A DNA stretch of 64,000 bases, from contig URPH01000001.1 of the NCBI GenBank assembly GCA_900549665.1, positions 230,004-294,003 on the forward strand. Direction: 5' to 3'. Position 1 is the stretch's first letter. Each line of letters begins with the position of its first letter. Source of the stretch: an uncultured Lachnospiraceae bacterium. Its GTDB lineage: Bacteria; Bacillota; Clostridia; Lachnospirales; Lachnospiraceae. Below, piece by piece: positions 1 to 8,013 of this stretch. A program made the translations under genes and the position numbers. The notes under the pieces are model-generated. The model ran no database searches, had not been told where the DNA came from, and saw nothing but the letters and a program-made list of their open reading frames with translations.

Positions 1-561
1 GGCAGCTGCCATCTGCGTTCCCGCGTCCATCTGATCAGCCTGAAGCATGGTAATTCCGACCAGCGTCATCATATAAGAAACAGGATCATTACTTCCGCTT
101 TCCATTTCCAGCAGTGGCGCCGTTCCATCCTTCAGATTCAGCTTTTTCCTTCTTAAAATTGCAAACACGCTGGCCGCATCCGTAGAAGATAACACAGCGC
201 CGACCAAAAAACTTTCCTGCCATGTATAGCCCAACACCACAACACACAGAACGGCTGTGATGATGGCTGTCAAAAATACGCCAACCGTCGATAAAAGCAC
301 TGCTTTGTGGGCAATCGGTTTTGCCGTCTTCCATTTTGTATTAAATCCACCGTAAAACATAATAAAACAGAGGGATATTGTACAAAATTTTTCTGCCAGG
401 TCATAATTTTCAAATGGAATTTTAAAAAAACCATCACTGCCAAACATCATTCCTATCATCATAAAAAGAAGCAGCGCCGGCATACCGAATTTACCCGAAA
501 ATTTTTCTGCCATTATACATAAAATAATTACCGTTGCCACTAAAATGATAGCAATTTCCAT
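1..561 (-). CDS. K+/H+ (CPA1/NhaP2-type) antiporter, N-terminal part, cut by window edge
   Basis: This reading frame is open from an ATG at 561 to the window edge (187 codons) and holds the N-terminal part of a cation/proton antiporter. The protein starts with a hydrophobic helix, followed by GMPALLLFMMIGMMFG and later LVGAVLSSTDAASVFAIL. The ST-DAA stretch is the ion-binding signature of the CPA1 Na+(K+)/H+ exchanger family, and the following ESGSNDPVSYM matches the next conserved helix. NhaP2/CvrA-type members exchange K+ for H+ at the cytoplasmic membrane. An alternative in-frame ATG lies at 570, but the GGGAG ribosome site sits too close to it and is well placed for 561. The C-terminal TrkA-C regulatory part would lie outside the window, so the exact subfamily is uncertain. 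Confidence 0.85.
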   Translation of the reverse strand, partial: MEIAIILVATVIILCIMAEKFSGKFGMPALLLFMMIGMMFGSDGFFKIPFENYDLAEKFCTISLCFIMFYGGFNTKWKTAKPIAHKAVLLSTVGVFLTAIITAVLCVVVLGYTWQESFLVGAVLSSTDAASVFAILRRKKLNLKDGTAPLLEMESGSNDPVSYMMTLVGITMLQADQMDAGTQMAAA

Positions 562-603
562 TCTGTACATTCTCCCTTGTTTTTCTTTTATTACATCATA
601 TCC

Positions 604-745
604 ACGAATTGCTCCGTTGCAAAGCAACTCCCGCAATTCTCAAACATGAGAAATCCGCTGATTTACTGCGTAAATCGCTACTTTCTCATGTTTGGCGGGT
701 CCCAAGTTCAAAAGTCTTATCGTGCAAGCACGAACGACTCTTTGA
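604..745. repeat. Composite intergenic element of three nested hairpins
   Basis: The gap between the two antiporter genes is almost fully palindromic. Hairpin 1 pairs 606-612 with 633-639 (GAATTGC/GCAATTC) around an inner GTTGC/GCAAC pair at 616-620 and 624-628. Hairpin 2 pairs 642-653 with 682-693 (AAACATGAGAAA) around an inner GATTTAC/GTAAATC pair. Hairpin 3 is CGTGC/GCACG at 721-732 with outer complementary flanks. The layout resembles small palindromic repeats scattered in Lachnospiraceae genomes. It may also slow or end transcription from the upstream gene. A related arrangement occurs near 3948-4107. Confidence 0.6.
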
Positions 746-768
746 CCTTTTTCCCCTGATATCAATTA

Positions 769-1713
769 TTATACCATAAGTAAATATGCAAAATAAATCC
801 CATATGCCGCCAGCATGACAATTCCGTGCCATCTGACCAGCTTCTTTCTTCTCATCACACACAGAAGCAAGAGCAGTCCGGCGCCAAAGGCGATCAATGT
901 ATCGATCAGGAAGTTCGTTTCAAAAACAACCGGTGTGATCAACGCTGTCGTACCGACGACGAATAAAATATTAAAAATATTGCTTCCCACAATATTTCCG
1001 ATCGCAATATCCGCTTTCCCCTTGATCGCAGCGGAAACCGATGTAAATAACTCCGGTAAGGAAGTTCCCAGTGCCACAATGGTCAAGCCGATAAAACGGT
1101 CACTTAAACCGATAAACTTTGCGATGTCCGTTGCTGCATCAACTGCAATATCGGATCCCCAGATGATCAGTCCAAGACCGACTACAACAGCTATCAGCAT
1201 TTTCCATACCGGCATATTTGCCAGGGCATTCCCATCATCTTCATTGTTTTCAGGGTGCTTTTTTGCCATGATAAACAGATAACCCAGATAAAAAATAAAC
1301 GCTGCCCAAAGGACAATTCCCTCTACAAAGCTGATTTCATGACCGGTATACCCCATCCATAAAAACAAAAGTGTGATGAGCATCATATAGGGAATTTCAT
1401 ACCGGATTGTAGATTTGGCCACAGCTACCGACACGATTGCAGATGTAATGCCCAGAATGATCAGAATATTTAAGACATTACTTCCCACAATATTTCCAAT
1501 CGTAATTCCGGCATTTCCCTTCAGTCCGGCAGTAATACTGACCGCGGCTTCCGGAGCACTGGTTCCCATTGCCACAATGGTCAGGCCGATGATCAGCTGC
1601 GGAACTCCAAAACGATCCGCAATAGCAGCCGCTCCATCAACAAACCAGTCAGCACCCTTTACCAGCATGCCAAAGCCAATACAGAGTAGTAAACATGATA
1701 ACAACATTTCCAT
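769..1713 (-). CDS. Ca2+/Na+ (CaCA family, YrbG-like) antiporter
   Basis: A 314-residue membrane protein of the calcium/cation antiporter superfamily. It has the two internally duplicated alpha-repeats that define the family: GTSAPE (residues 50-55) with GNIVGSN about 20 residues later, and a second copy GTSLPE with GNIVGSN in the C-terminal half. A cytoplasmic acidic loop (ENNEDD) separates the two five-helix halves. The family exchanges Na+ or H+ for Ca2+ at the cytoplasmic membrane. An upstream in-frame extension of 22 residues exists, but the ATG at 1713 has an AGGAGGG ribosome site seven bases upstream, and the longer frame would begin inside the leader terminator. The leader reads as a manganese-sensing riboswitch, so the physiological substrate may include Mn2+; that is inference. 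Confidence 0.88.
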   Translation of the reverse strand: MEMLLSCLLLCIGFGMLVKGADWFVDGAAAIADRFGVPQLIIGLTIVAMGTSAPEAAVSITAGLKGNAGITIGNIVGSNVLNILIILGITSAIVSVAVAKSTIRYEIPYMMLITLLFLWMGYTGHEISFVEGIVLWAAFIFYLGYLFIMAKKHPENNEDDGNALANMPVWKMLIAVVVGLGLIIWGSDIAVDAATDIAKFIGLSDRFIGLTIVALGTSLPELFTSVSAAIKGKADIAIGNIVGSNIFNILFVVGTTALITPVVFETNFLIDTLIAFGAGLLLLLCVMRRKKLVRWHGIVMLAAYGIYFAYLLMV

Positions 1714-1743
1714 TTTCTTTCCCTCCTGTTTTGCGCAGAAGCC

Positions 1744-1794
1744 GAAAAAAAGCGAGCTTCTGCTGTAATTTAAAATCACAACAAAAGTCTCGCT
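1744..1794 (-). terminator. Leader terminator of the riboswitch before the CaCA antiporter
   Basis: On the minus strand an AGCGAG/CTCGCT stem continues into a further ten pairs (CTTTTGTTGT with ACAGCAGAAG, some G-U) and is followed directly by seven U residues. It lies 30 bases before the antiporter ATG. Its 5' arm uses the same GCGAGACUUU bases that close the aptamer P1 stem, so terminator and aptamer should exclude each other. Ligand-bound RNA would then be the ON state. Confidence 0.8.
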
Positions 1795-1946
1795 GCTTAG
1801 TTACGAACCGGATTGCCCTTTTGCAATCGTACTGACGGCTTCGTAAACATCCTGATAATCCTCCCCCTGCGGTCACAAAAACAGCTTTACACTCTGTTTT
1901 TGTTTTCTGCACAAGTCACGATACAGGCTGTCAACTACTCCCTTTC
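1783..1946 (-). promoter_or_regulatory. yybP-ykoY-type (Mn2+) riboswitch aptamer
   Basis: Read on the minus strand, the leader begins with AAAGGGAGTAGT, matching the family's AAAGGGGAGUAGC opening. It carries a long variable stem (AAAACAGAG and CTGTTTTTGT region), then GCCGUCAGUACG, a hairpin with GAUUGC/GCAAUC arms, and CCGGUUCGUAAC. It closes with AAGCAGCGAGACUUUU. These blocks appear in the order known for the Mn2+-sensing yybP-ykoY aptamer, whose structures use the paired L1 and L3 loops to bind the metal. The following terminator shares the closing strand. The match was made by eye from recalled consensus blocks, not by a covariance model. Confidence 0.72.
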
Positions 1947-1950
1947 ATTC

Positions 1951-2158
1951 TTACCATATCCATGAATTTTATCTGTCATCCGACTTTGATCGGTCTTCCA
2001 TCATTCTTCACTTCTATGGCTATAACTGAGTATATGAGAATCTTTTTCTCTTTTCCACTACTTTTTTCAATTCTTAACAGAATCTTAACCATCCCTGTTA
2101 CAATTGTTATTTCCCGCTTGTCAATCAATCTTCGTTATCCGATAAACATCCTCTGCCA
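1951..2158. other. Intergenic stretch with no recognised gene
   Basis: About 200 bases between the stop of the response regulator and the riboswitch 5' end. It must contain the promoter for the riboswitch transcript, because the aptamer starts at about 1946. I could not pick a convincing -35/-10 pair. No plausible coding frame was seen on either strand. Confidence 0.4.
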
Positions 2159-2866
2159 TCAATCAGCCTCAACCATCCGGTAACCAACCCCGGCTTCAGT
2201 AAAGATATACTGGGGTGTTGCCGGATTTTTCTCGATCTTACGGCGGATATTGGCCATATTAACACGCAAAATCTGATTGTCATGGTTGACATTCGGTCCC
2301 CATATTTCCTTCATGATATAATCATATGTCATAACTCTTCCCGCATACTTTCCAAGAAGAGCAACGATCTTAAATTCATTTTGTGTCAGAGAGGCATCTT
2401 GTCCATCGATAAAAACACGGTGCTTATCATAATCGATCACAAAACCGCCGGATTTGAAGGTTCCGCTCTGCCCAAGTCCGGGTGTTGTCGCAACGGTCCT
2501 CGTATGCCGGATCGCGGTACGGATCCTGGCAAGCAGCTCAGAGGTTCCGAACGGCTTGGTAATATAATCATCCGCGCCCATGTCAAGTGCTGCGACCTTA
2601 TCCTTTTCATGACTTCTTGCCGATACAACGACTACCGGCACACTTGACCATTCCCGGACACTCTTTAAAATCTTCATGCCATCCATATCCGGCAGTCCCA
2701 GATCCAGAATGACAAGATCCGGACACTGGGATGTGATCAGACTATATGCCTCAATCCCGGTATTGGCCATAATGACATCATAACTGTTGGCCTCAAGAAC
2801 AGCCCGTAGAAAGTTACGGATACTTTTATCATCTTCTATAACCAGTATTCTGTCTTTGATTTCCAT
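2159..2866 (-). CDS. KdpE-like OmpR-family response regulator
   Basis: A 235-residue response regulator. The receiver domain (about 1-120) has the acidic pair EDD at 11-13, the phospho-acceptor Asp55 in LVILDLGLPDMDG, a conserved SAR with the switch Ser, and the Lys in DDYITKPF. The C-terminal part (about 135-235) is an OmpR/PhoB winged helix, with LTQNEFKIVALL and ILRVNMANIRRKIE as its core and recognition helix. The sequence and the DUF4118-containing kinase beside it resemble KdpE, which activates the Kdp K+ uptake system. No kdpFABC genes lie in the window. Its start is one base from the stop of the kinase gene, so the two are translated from one message. Confidence 0.88.
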   Translation of the reverse strand: MEIKDRILVIEDDKSIRNFLRAVLEANSYDVIMANTGIEAYSLITSQCPDLVILDLGLPDMDGMKILKSVREWSSVPVVVVSARSHEKDKVAALDMGADDYITKPFGTSELLARIRTAIRHTRTVATTPGLGQSGTFKSGGFVIDYDKHRVFIDGQDASLTQNEFKIVALLGKYAGRVMTYDYIMKEIWGPNVNHDNQILRVNMANIRRKIEKNPATPQYIFTEAGVGYRMVEAD

Positions 2867-2867
2867 A

Positions 2868-3938
2868 TTATTGTACTTCCTCCTCCATTGGCAGATAAAA
2901 TGTCATACAGGCACCGCCTTCTTTTTTATTTCCGGCATGCATATTACCATTGTGTGCCTTGATAATGCTCATGCAGACAGACAGTCCAATTCCCATATTC
3001 CGTCCGCCATCCAACTCCTCTTCGTTGTTTTTATGTAAACCGCCCTCAAAAATTTCCGGAAGGACATCATCCGATATTCCCTCTCCGTCATCTTCAACCG
3101 TAAATAAAACCTTCTGCTGCTGTCTTTCAATGGTAATTTCAATATTCTGAGTCGTTTTTCCATGAATCACGGAATTTTCCATCAGATTGACCAGTACCTG
3201 CTCGATCAAAATGGCATCCATCGGCACCATCAGCACTTCATCCGGAATATGTACCGAAATCTCAACATCCGGAAAACGCTTGCCAAACTTCTGAACCGCG
3301 CTTCCGACAATTTCTTCTACAACCTCCAGCTCTGTTGTGATATGTGCACCATCCTGATTGATCCTTGTAATGGACAGTATATTTTCCACAATCCGGATCA
3401 GCCACTGGGCCTCATCCTTGATATCCTTGATAAGCTCCATTTTTTTATCATCAGACAACACTTTATAATTTTCCAGCACAGCTGATGCCGAACCTATGAT
3501 GGAAGTAAGCGGGGTCCGGATATCATGGGAAACGGCACGTAACAGATTGCCCCGCATCTTTTCTTTTTCAATTTCAAGCCTAATCTGCTCCTGCTGCTTG
3601 ATCTGTGTGGTCAGTGCACTGACACTGACGGCCACGGCAAGCATTGCTAAAAATGTCAGGGGATAACCGGTGATTGTAAAATCCAGCTTGAAATACGGTC
3701 TTGTAAAAACAAGATTAACACCAAAAACAGCCAGAACCGAAGCCACGATTCCATACATATATCCATTTGTAAAACGCGATACAAATAAAACCGCCAGCAC
3801 AAAAATAAGCGGTACATGACTATCCGTCGGAACAATATTCTGCAGCATAAAACAGACCGCCGATGCTACAAAAAGTATTGCTGCCGTGATCAGCCAGTTT
3901 TTACCTATTTCTCTCCATGACTGCTTTTGTCTTTTCAT
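2868..3938 (-). CDS. KdpD-like sensor histidine kinase, short form (DUF4118-HisKA-HATPase)
   Basis: A 356-residue membrane histidine kinase. Four hydrophobic helices (roughly residues 14-110) form a DUF4118 module as in KdpD. A short coiled stretch follows, then the HisKA box RAVSHDIRTPLTSII with phospho-acceptor His138. The HATPase_c domain has the N box NLMENSVIHG and G boxes DDGEGISDD and MGIGLSVC. Full-length KdpD carries a long N-terminal KdpD/USP sensory part that is absent here. The frame stays open to 3989, but the ATG at 3938 has GAGAAGG upstream, and the longer frame would start inside a repeat. It probably signals to the adjacent response regulator in response to K+ or envelope state; the signal is inferred. 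Confidence 0.86.
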   Translation of the reverse strand: MKRQKQSWREIGKNWLITAAILFVASAVCFMLQNIVPTDSHVPLIFVLAVLFVSRFTNGYMYGIVASVLAVFGVNLVFTRPYFKLDFTITGYPLTFLAMLAVAVSVSALTTQIKQQEQIRLEIEKEKMRGNLLRAVSHDIRTPLTSIIGSASAVLENYKVLSDDKKMELIKDIKDEAQWLIRIVENILSITRINQDGAHITTELEVVEEIVGSAVQKFGKRFPDVEISVHIPDEVLMVPMDAILIEQVLVNLMENSVIHGKTTQNIEITIERQQQKVLFTVEDDGEGISDDVLPEIFEGGLHKNNEEELDGGRNMGIGLSVCMSIIKAHNGNMHAGNKKEGGACMTFYLPMEEEVQ

Positions 3939-3947
3939 AGTACCTTC

Positions 3948-4107
3948 TCCCATTCGCCGCTTTCCAATCATGCAAGCATGTTGGCTCACTTGTGCTCATT
4001 ATACCATGACATAAACGTTTCACGTTCTTCGTTGCTTCGCAACTGTCATGGTCCCATTCGCCGTTCGCCAATCATGCAAGCATGTTGGCTCACTTGTGCT
4101 CATTATA
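3948..4107. repeat. 56-bp direct repeats flanking a nested palindrome, upstream of the kinase gene
   Basis: Two 56-bp direct copies, 3948-4003 and 4052-4107, differ at three positions. Each contains the hairpin CATGCAAGCATG and, read on the minus strand, begins with TATAATGAGC. The 48 bases between them are themselves palindromic: CCATGACA/TGTCATGG at the ends (4004-4011, 4044-4051), then AACGT/ACGTT and GTTGC/GCAAC inside. The TATAAT at each minus-strand start could act as a -10 element for the kinase gene. It looks like a duplicated small non-autonomous intergenic repeat. Confidence 0.75.
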
Positions 4108-4110
4108 ATA

Positions 4111-4142
4111 CAAAAAGCCCCGGAATAAAACCGGAGCTCTTT
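4111..4142 (-). terminator. Rho-independent terminator after the small membrane ORF
   Basis: On the minus strand AGCTCCGG pairs with CCGGGGCT across a seven-base loop and is followed by TTTTTG. It lies just past the stop of the 48-codon ORF at 4165. Confidence 0.75.
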
Positions 4143-4164
4143 AATTCATTGCATAAAGTACTCA

Positions 4165-4311
4165 TCAATCATATAAAGAATAACCGTATTTGACTTTTCT
4201 GCCGATCTTCCAGACCAGTAATACCGGTAAACTAAAAAGCAGGACAACAGATGATAATCCACCGACTATTGCCATGATAATAAACAGAATAATTGTTACA
4301 ACGCCTGACAC
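4165..4311 (-). CDS. Small single- or double-span membrane peptide, 48 aa
   Basis: A short frame of 48 codons beginning at GTG 4311. GGAGG lies eight bases upstream. An in-frame ATG at 4326 overlaps that ribosome site and is less likely. The product is nearly all hydrophobic for about 38 residues (VVTIILFIIMAIVGGLSS, then VVLLFSLPVLLVW) and ends with the basic, aromatic tail KIGRKVKYGYSLYD. That topology suits a small membrane protein with a positive cytoplasmic tail. It stands alone between the kinase and the prepilin peptidase and has its own terminator at 4111-4142. Function is unknown. The ribosome site, clean stop and terminator support a real gene. Confidence 0.6.
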   Translation of the reverse strand: MSGVVTIILFIIMAIVGGLSSVVLLFSLPVLLVWKIGRKVKYGYSLYD

Positions 4312-4491
4312 GATAATTGCCTCCATTCCTTTGTCGTTTCTTTATCACTTCACGCATCATAACATAACCTGTATGGTGTTTTCTATGGCATTTACCCCAT
4401 CTTAACTTGGCATTAACTTTGTGTATTTATTTCTTAACACAGTCTTAACGTAGCCTTAACAAAAGGCAAAATGAGCGATCCGATCGCACAT

Positions 4492-5205
4492 CTATGATCC
4501 TGTCAGCATCGTCTGTATCATATAAAGATACTGATCCACGATACGCATTCCGATCCCGGCATAGGCAGAAACAAAAATACCAATGCTTAAACATGGGCCA
4601 AATGCAAAATGCTCCTTCCGTCCTTTTTTACCACTGATCAGCAAAAATGCACCATAGATGCCGCCGATTATCAGACTGATAAAAAAAGCCGCCAGATTTC
4701 CTTTCCAGCCAAGCAAAATCCCGCTGGCAGCCATCATTTTGATATCACCGCCGCCAAAGCCACCCGGCACCAGAAGTACGATCAGAAACATCGGAACACT
4801 GATACAGAAAAATCCGATCACCCGCTCAGCAACGGATATTCCGGGCATAGTCAGGATTGAGACCAGTCCAAGCGCACCCAAAATGATATTGAGCACAGGC
4901 GGGATCGTCTGCGTATATGCATCGATCACTGTAATCATAACAAGAACTGCACTTACCAAAAATAAAGTAAGTGCAGCCATGCTCATTCCATAATAACCGG
5001 TAATGACAAGTGCAAGAATGCCGCCGGCCAGGGAAACCATCCGATTTTCTGCCGGCGTCATCTTTTTTAACACATTTACATCTTCCTGTTTTTCTGTTTC
5101 TTTGAATATCAGGCGTCTGCTCAATCTGCCCAGATAGAAAAAAATCACACCACCTGAAAGAAAGATGAACAGACCGGCCAGAGCTTTACTGAATGTAAGC
5201 GGCAT
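4492..5205 (-). CDS. Prepilin peptidase (A24 family, type IV leader peptidase-like)
   Basis: A 237-residue polytopic membrane protein of the A24 aspartic peptidase family. The two catalytic aspartates are recognisable: Asp95 in VIDAYTQTIPP and Asp154 in the GxGD motif GGFGGGDIKMM. Around eight hydrophobic segments surround them. Family members cut type IV pilin or competence pseudopilin leaders at the inner face of the membrane. The usual N-terminal N-methyltransferase domain with its paired CxxC motifs is missing, so this is the short peptidase-only form. No pilin, ATPase or platform genes lie beside it, so its substrates must be elsewhere. The neighbouring chemoreceptor gene lies 40 bases upstream on the same strand. 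Confidence 0.88.
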   Translation of the reverse strand: MPLTFSKALAGLFIFLSGGVIFFYLGRLSRRLIFKETEKQEDVNVLKKMTPAENRMVSLAGGILALVITGYYGMSMAALTLFLVSAVLVMITVIDAYTQTIPPVLNIILGALGLVSILTMPGISVAERVIGFFCISVPMFLIVLLVPGGFGGGDIKMMAASGILLGWKGNLAAFFISLIIGGIYGAFLLISGKKGRKEHFAFGPCLSIGIFVSAYAGIGMRIVDQYLYMIQTMLTGS

Positions 5206-5245
5206 ATCTTATCTCCTGCATCAATTCCTTATTCCCCGATCTACG

Positions 5246-6910
5246 TTATTTGAAATATGTCATAAGCTCCTCAAGATTGGAAGATACTTTTTTGATCATT
5301 TGTGTATCTTCGGAGATTTTTTCAATGGACTCCGCAATATTGGTCACACTGGCAGTTACTTCTTCATTGCTGGCAGCATTTTCTTCACTGATCGCACTCA
5401 GTTCGGTAACACTGCTTATAATAGTCTGCTTAAGTTCTTCCAGATTGGCAGCCTTTTCAGCGATCGTTTCGGTAATTGCAATGTTGGCCTCGATGATCCT
5501 GCTCAGGATATCAAAACCTGCTTTTGCTCCTCCTATATCTTCCTGCTCCTTTTCCACCAGTTTTTTCATTTTTTCTGTCAAATTCACAGATTTATTTGAT
5601 TTTTCAAGAATATTGTCGGCGATATTTTTAATGGTATCCGTTCCGTCACTGCTCTGATCGGCAAGCTGCTTTATTTCAGAAGCCACAACCGCAAAGCCCT
5701 TACCTGCCTGTCCGGCTCTTGCTGCTTCGATAGAAGCATTTAAAGATAACAGATTGGTCTGTGCCGTAATATCAGAGATCAGCTCAACTGCCTCATTGAT
5801 AGACGCAATTGCCTGATTTGTATCTCTGACCTGCTCAATAATTTCAGAAATAATATCCGATGAGGTCTGTGAGCTCTCAAGTACAAGTTCCATGGATTCT
5901 GCGGCATTATAATTGGCCCGGTTCATTTTATCCGAGTTGTCATTTAATGACGTTGTCTCAGAATCAATGATCGAAATATTATCACCCATCTCGATTATCT
6001 TGATATTTACGGACTGAACATTCTCTGCCAGCGTAACAGCTGTTGCGGACAGTTCATCGACCGCCTGCTTGATCTGATTGGTTCCTGCGCTGCTCGTTTC
6101 AGCCAGCTTGTTTAATGATTCCATACTGCTGTCCAGTTGATGCGTATGCTCGTTGACATCTGCAACAATCCCGCTTAACTTATCCTTCAGCATGGAAGAT
6201 GCCTCGATCAGGGTTATTACTTCACTGATAACAGAACTGCAAGACAGATTCCCGGACAGGTCTCCGGAAGCCACATGACCAATATATTCGGATGTGTCTA
6301 ATAAAGGCTTTCGGATTTTGTATGCAAGATATACCAGAATACATATGATAACGACAAGTAATATTCCGGAAATCAGAAACAGATTCAACAGCATGCCGGA
6401 TATGGCATCCTGTACGATAGCCTCCTTTTCACCGGAAAAAGCCATTCCAAGGATCTTACCATCATCAGAGCGTACCGGCATATAATACACATAGTATTTT
6501 TCTCCCTGAATATCCACTCCGTCAGCCTTGTAATCATTTCCTTCTTTTACTGTTTCCCAGATTGTCGGATCGGCCTTTGTTCCCTCTATTCTGTTACCGT
6601 CCTTGTCAATAATGGATGTAATAAATCTTTCATCTTCAAGGAATAAGGTCTGTTCAATATTTTCCCCCCGCAGCGAATCAATAAACTGATAGCTTATATC
6701 ATCCTTTTCCAGAATATTTTCCCTGATATCCCATGTAAAATACTGCTCTACCGAGGTTGAACAGGCTTTCAGGCGAAGATAGGTACTGTCAATCAGTTCA
6801 CTCCTCATTTTACCGGCGGCAAACACCGTCAAAATGACAACGGCCATTGCCAGAGGAATGCAGCCGATCATTAAAATCACCTGTAGATAACCAAATTTCT
6901 TTTTCTTCAT
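5246..6910 (-). CDS. Methyl-accepting chemotaxis protein
   Basis: A 554-residue transmembrane chemoreceptor. Membrane helix 1 spans about residues 9-31. An extracytoplasmic sensor of about 140 residues (Cache-like, with [16 protein letters not shown] and [22 protein letters not shown]) follows, and helix 2 lies near 172-197. A HAMP linker then leads to the methyl-accepting signalling helix bundle. The highly conserved hairpin tip is present ([28 protein letters not shown]). It would control CheA kinase at the inner membrane, and the ligand cannot be told from sequence. A sigma-28-like promoter lies upstream (6988-7015). GGGAG precedes the ATG at 6910. Together with yjfB it implies a flagellated relative. 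Confidence 0.92.
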   Translation of the reverse strand: MKKKKFGYLQVILMIGCIPLAMAVVILTVFAAGKMRSELIDSTYLRLKACSTSVEQYFTWDIRENILEKDDISYQFIDSLRGENIEQTLFLEDERFITSIIDKDGNRIEGTKADPTIWETVKEGNDYKADGVDIQGEKYYVYYMPVRSDDGKILGMAFSGEKEAIVQDAISGMLLNLFLISGILLVVIICILVYLAYKIRKPLLDTSEYIGHVASGDLSGNLSCSSVISEVITLIEASSMLKDKLSGIVADVNEHTHQLDSSMESLNKLAETSSAGTNQIKQAVDELSATAVTLAENVQSVNIKIIEMGDNISIIDSETTSLNDNSDKMNRANYNAAESMELVLESSQTSSDIISEIIEQVRDTNQAIASINEAVELISDITAQTNLLSLNASIEAARAGQAGKGFAVVASEIKQLADQSSDGTDTIKNIADNILEKSNKSVNLTEKMKKLVEKEQEDIGGAKAGFDILSRIIEANIAITETIAEKAANLEELKQTIISSVTELSAISEENAASNEEVTASVTNIAESIEKISEDTQMIKKVSSNLEELMTYFK

Positions 6911-6987
6911 TTTTAAAATTCTCCCTTATAAGTTTTACACAAGCTTTTATTGTGGTCACATCTGCCTGTATTTTCATTTATACATCT

Positions 6988-7015
6988 GTAATCGCAACAA
7001 ACGCATAAAATATTA
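6988..7015 (-). promoter_or_regulatory. Candidate sigma-28 (SigD/FliA) promoter of the chemoreceptor gene
   Basis: The minus strand reads TAAT, 16 bases, GCGATTAC. This resembles the sigma-28 pattern TAAA-N15-CCGATAT used for chemotaxis genes. The same CGATTAC core occurs upstream of yjfB at 30988-31014. It lies about 80 bases before the ATG. Confidence 0.45.
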
Positions 7016-7167
7016 TACCATTTTTATTGATAAAAATAAACCGGAATCACCCTCTTTTTCCTTCTCTTTTCCTTGCTCATTTCCTGTCAGTAGTCCTATT
7101 AGAAGATGCAAAAAACATTATATATAAGAGTTTCCCGGGTGCTCATTTTGTGTTACTATATTTACAG

Positions 7168-7207
7168 GATATCAAGGGCAGAATACCTTTTGTCCCTAAT
7201 ATCTTTT
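7168..7207 (+). other. Leader hairpin with short U-tract before the SDR gene
   Basis: GATATCAAGGGCA (7168-7180) pairs with TGTCCCTAATATC (7191-7203), with two mismatches and one G-U, across a ten-base loop, and is followed by TTTTG. It sits about 40 bases before the SDR ATG. It could be a weak attenuator or simply a structured leader. The rest of 7016-7167 shows nothing I recognise. Confidence 0.4.
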
Positions 7208-7245
7208 GTAAAAGGAATGTCATTGGAATAGAAAGGGGAATTGTT

Positions 7246-7989
7246 ATGTTAAAAAACAAAGTAGCTATCGTTACCGGAGGATCACGCGGAATCGGATATG
7301 CAGTTGTCAGAAAATTTCTTGAAAACGGAGCAAAGGTAATCCTGCTCAGCTCCAGACAGGAGACAGCGGATCATGCCGTAGCTTCGTTAAAATCCGAAAA
7401 TCCGGACTGGGATGTGGCAGGTGCTTATCCGGATCTCATGGATGAAAAACAGGTAAAGGATTTTGTAAATACGATTGTTCACAAGTATGGCCGGATCGAT
7501 ATCCTCGTAAATAACGCCGGCATATCAGACAGCACACCTCTGGATAATTATACACTGGATACATTCCGCAAGGTTTTTGACCTCAATGTGAATGCTGTCA
7601 TGAATATGATCATTCCCGTATCCGGGATCATGAAGGCTCAAAAAAGCGGTGTCATTCTTTCAACAAGCTCCATGGTCAGTATTTGCGGACAGCCGAGCGG
7701 CGTAGCCTATCCTGCAAGCAAGACCGCACTCAACGGGCTTACCTGGTCTCTTGCCAGAGAACTTGCACCCTTTGGGATTCGTGTCAATGCGGTAGCTCCC
7801 GGCATTACCCGGACCGATATGGTATCCGCACTGCCCGATTCGATCATAAAGCCTCTCATTCAAAGTATTCCTCTCCGCAGAATCGGAGAACCGGAAGATG
7901 TCGCAAATGCGTTTTTATTTCTGGCAAGTGACATGGCAGCGTATATCACCGGTGAGATACTGTCTGTTGACGGAGCAATGAGATGTTAA
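7246..7989 (+). CDS. Short-chain dehydrogenase/reductase (FabG-like)
   Basis: A 247-residue classical SDR. The cofactor-binding motif TGGSRGIG is at residues 10-17, NNAG at 89-92, and the catalytic Ser near 141-142 with Tyr155 and Lys159 in the YPASK motif. The C-terminal GEILSVDGAMRC is the usual FabG-type ending. Such enzymes reduce a carbonyl or oxidise an alcohol with NAD(P)(H). FabG acts on 3-oxoacyl-ACP, but many relatives act on sugars, steroids or bile acids, so the substrate is open. The frame extends upstream to 7027, but the ATG at 7246 has AAAGGGG eight bases before it, and the extension has no family similarity. It is one of three plus-strand genes in the window and stands alone. 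Confidence 0.9.
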   Translation: MLKNKVAIVTGGSRGIGYAVVRKFLENGAKVILLSSRQETADHAVASLKSENPDWDVAGAYPDLMDEKQVKDFVNTIVHKYGRIDILVNNAGISDSTPLDNYTLDTFRKVFDLNVNAVMNMIIPVSGIMKAQKSGVILSTSSMVSICGQPSGVAYPASKTALNGLTWSLARELAPFGIRVNAVAPGITRTDMVSALPDSIIKPLIQSIPLRRIGEPEDVANAFLFLASDMAAYITGEILSVDGAMRC

Positions 7990-8013
7990 AAAGCTTCATA
8001 AAATATCAAATAT

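Noticed and set aside
1649..1912. An 87-codon minus-strand frame covering the riboswitch region
   Set aside because: It overlaps the aptamer, the terminator and the start of the antiporter gene, and has no family similarity.
4190..4405. A 71-codon plus-strand frame near the kinase gene
   Set aside because: It is antisense to the small membrane ORF, which has a proper ribosome site and terminator, and it has no ribosome site of its own.
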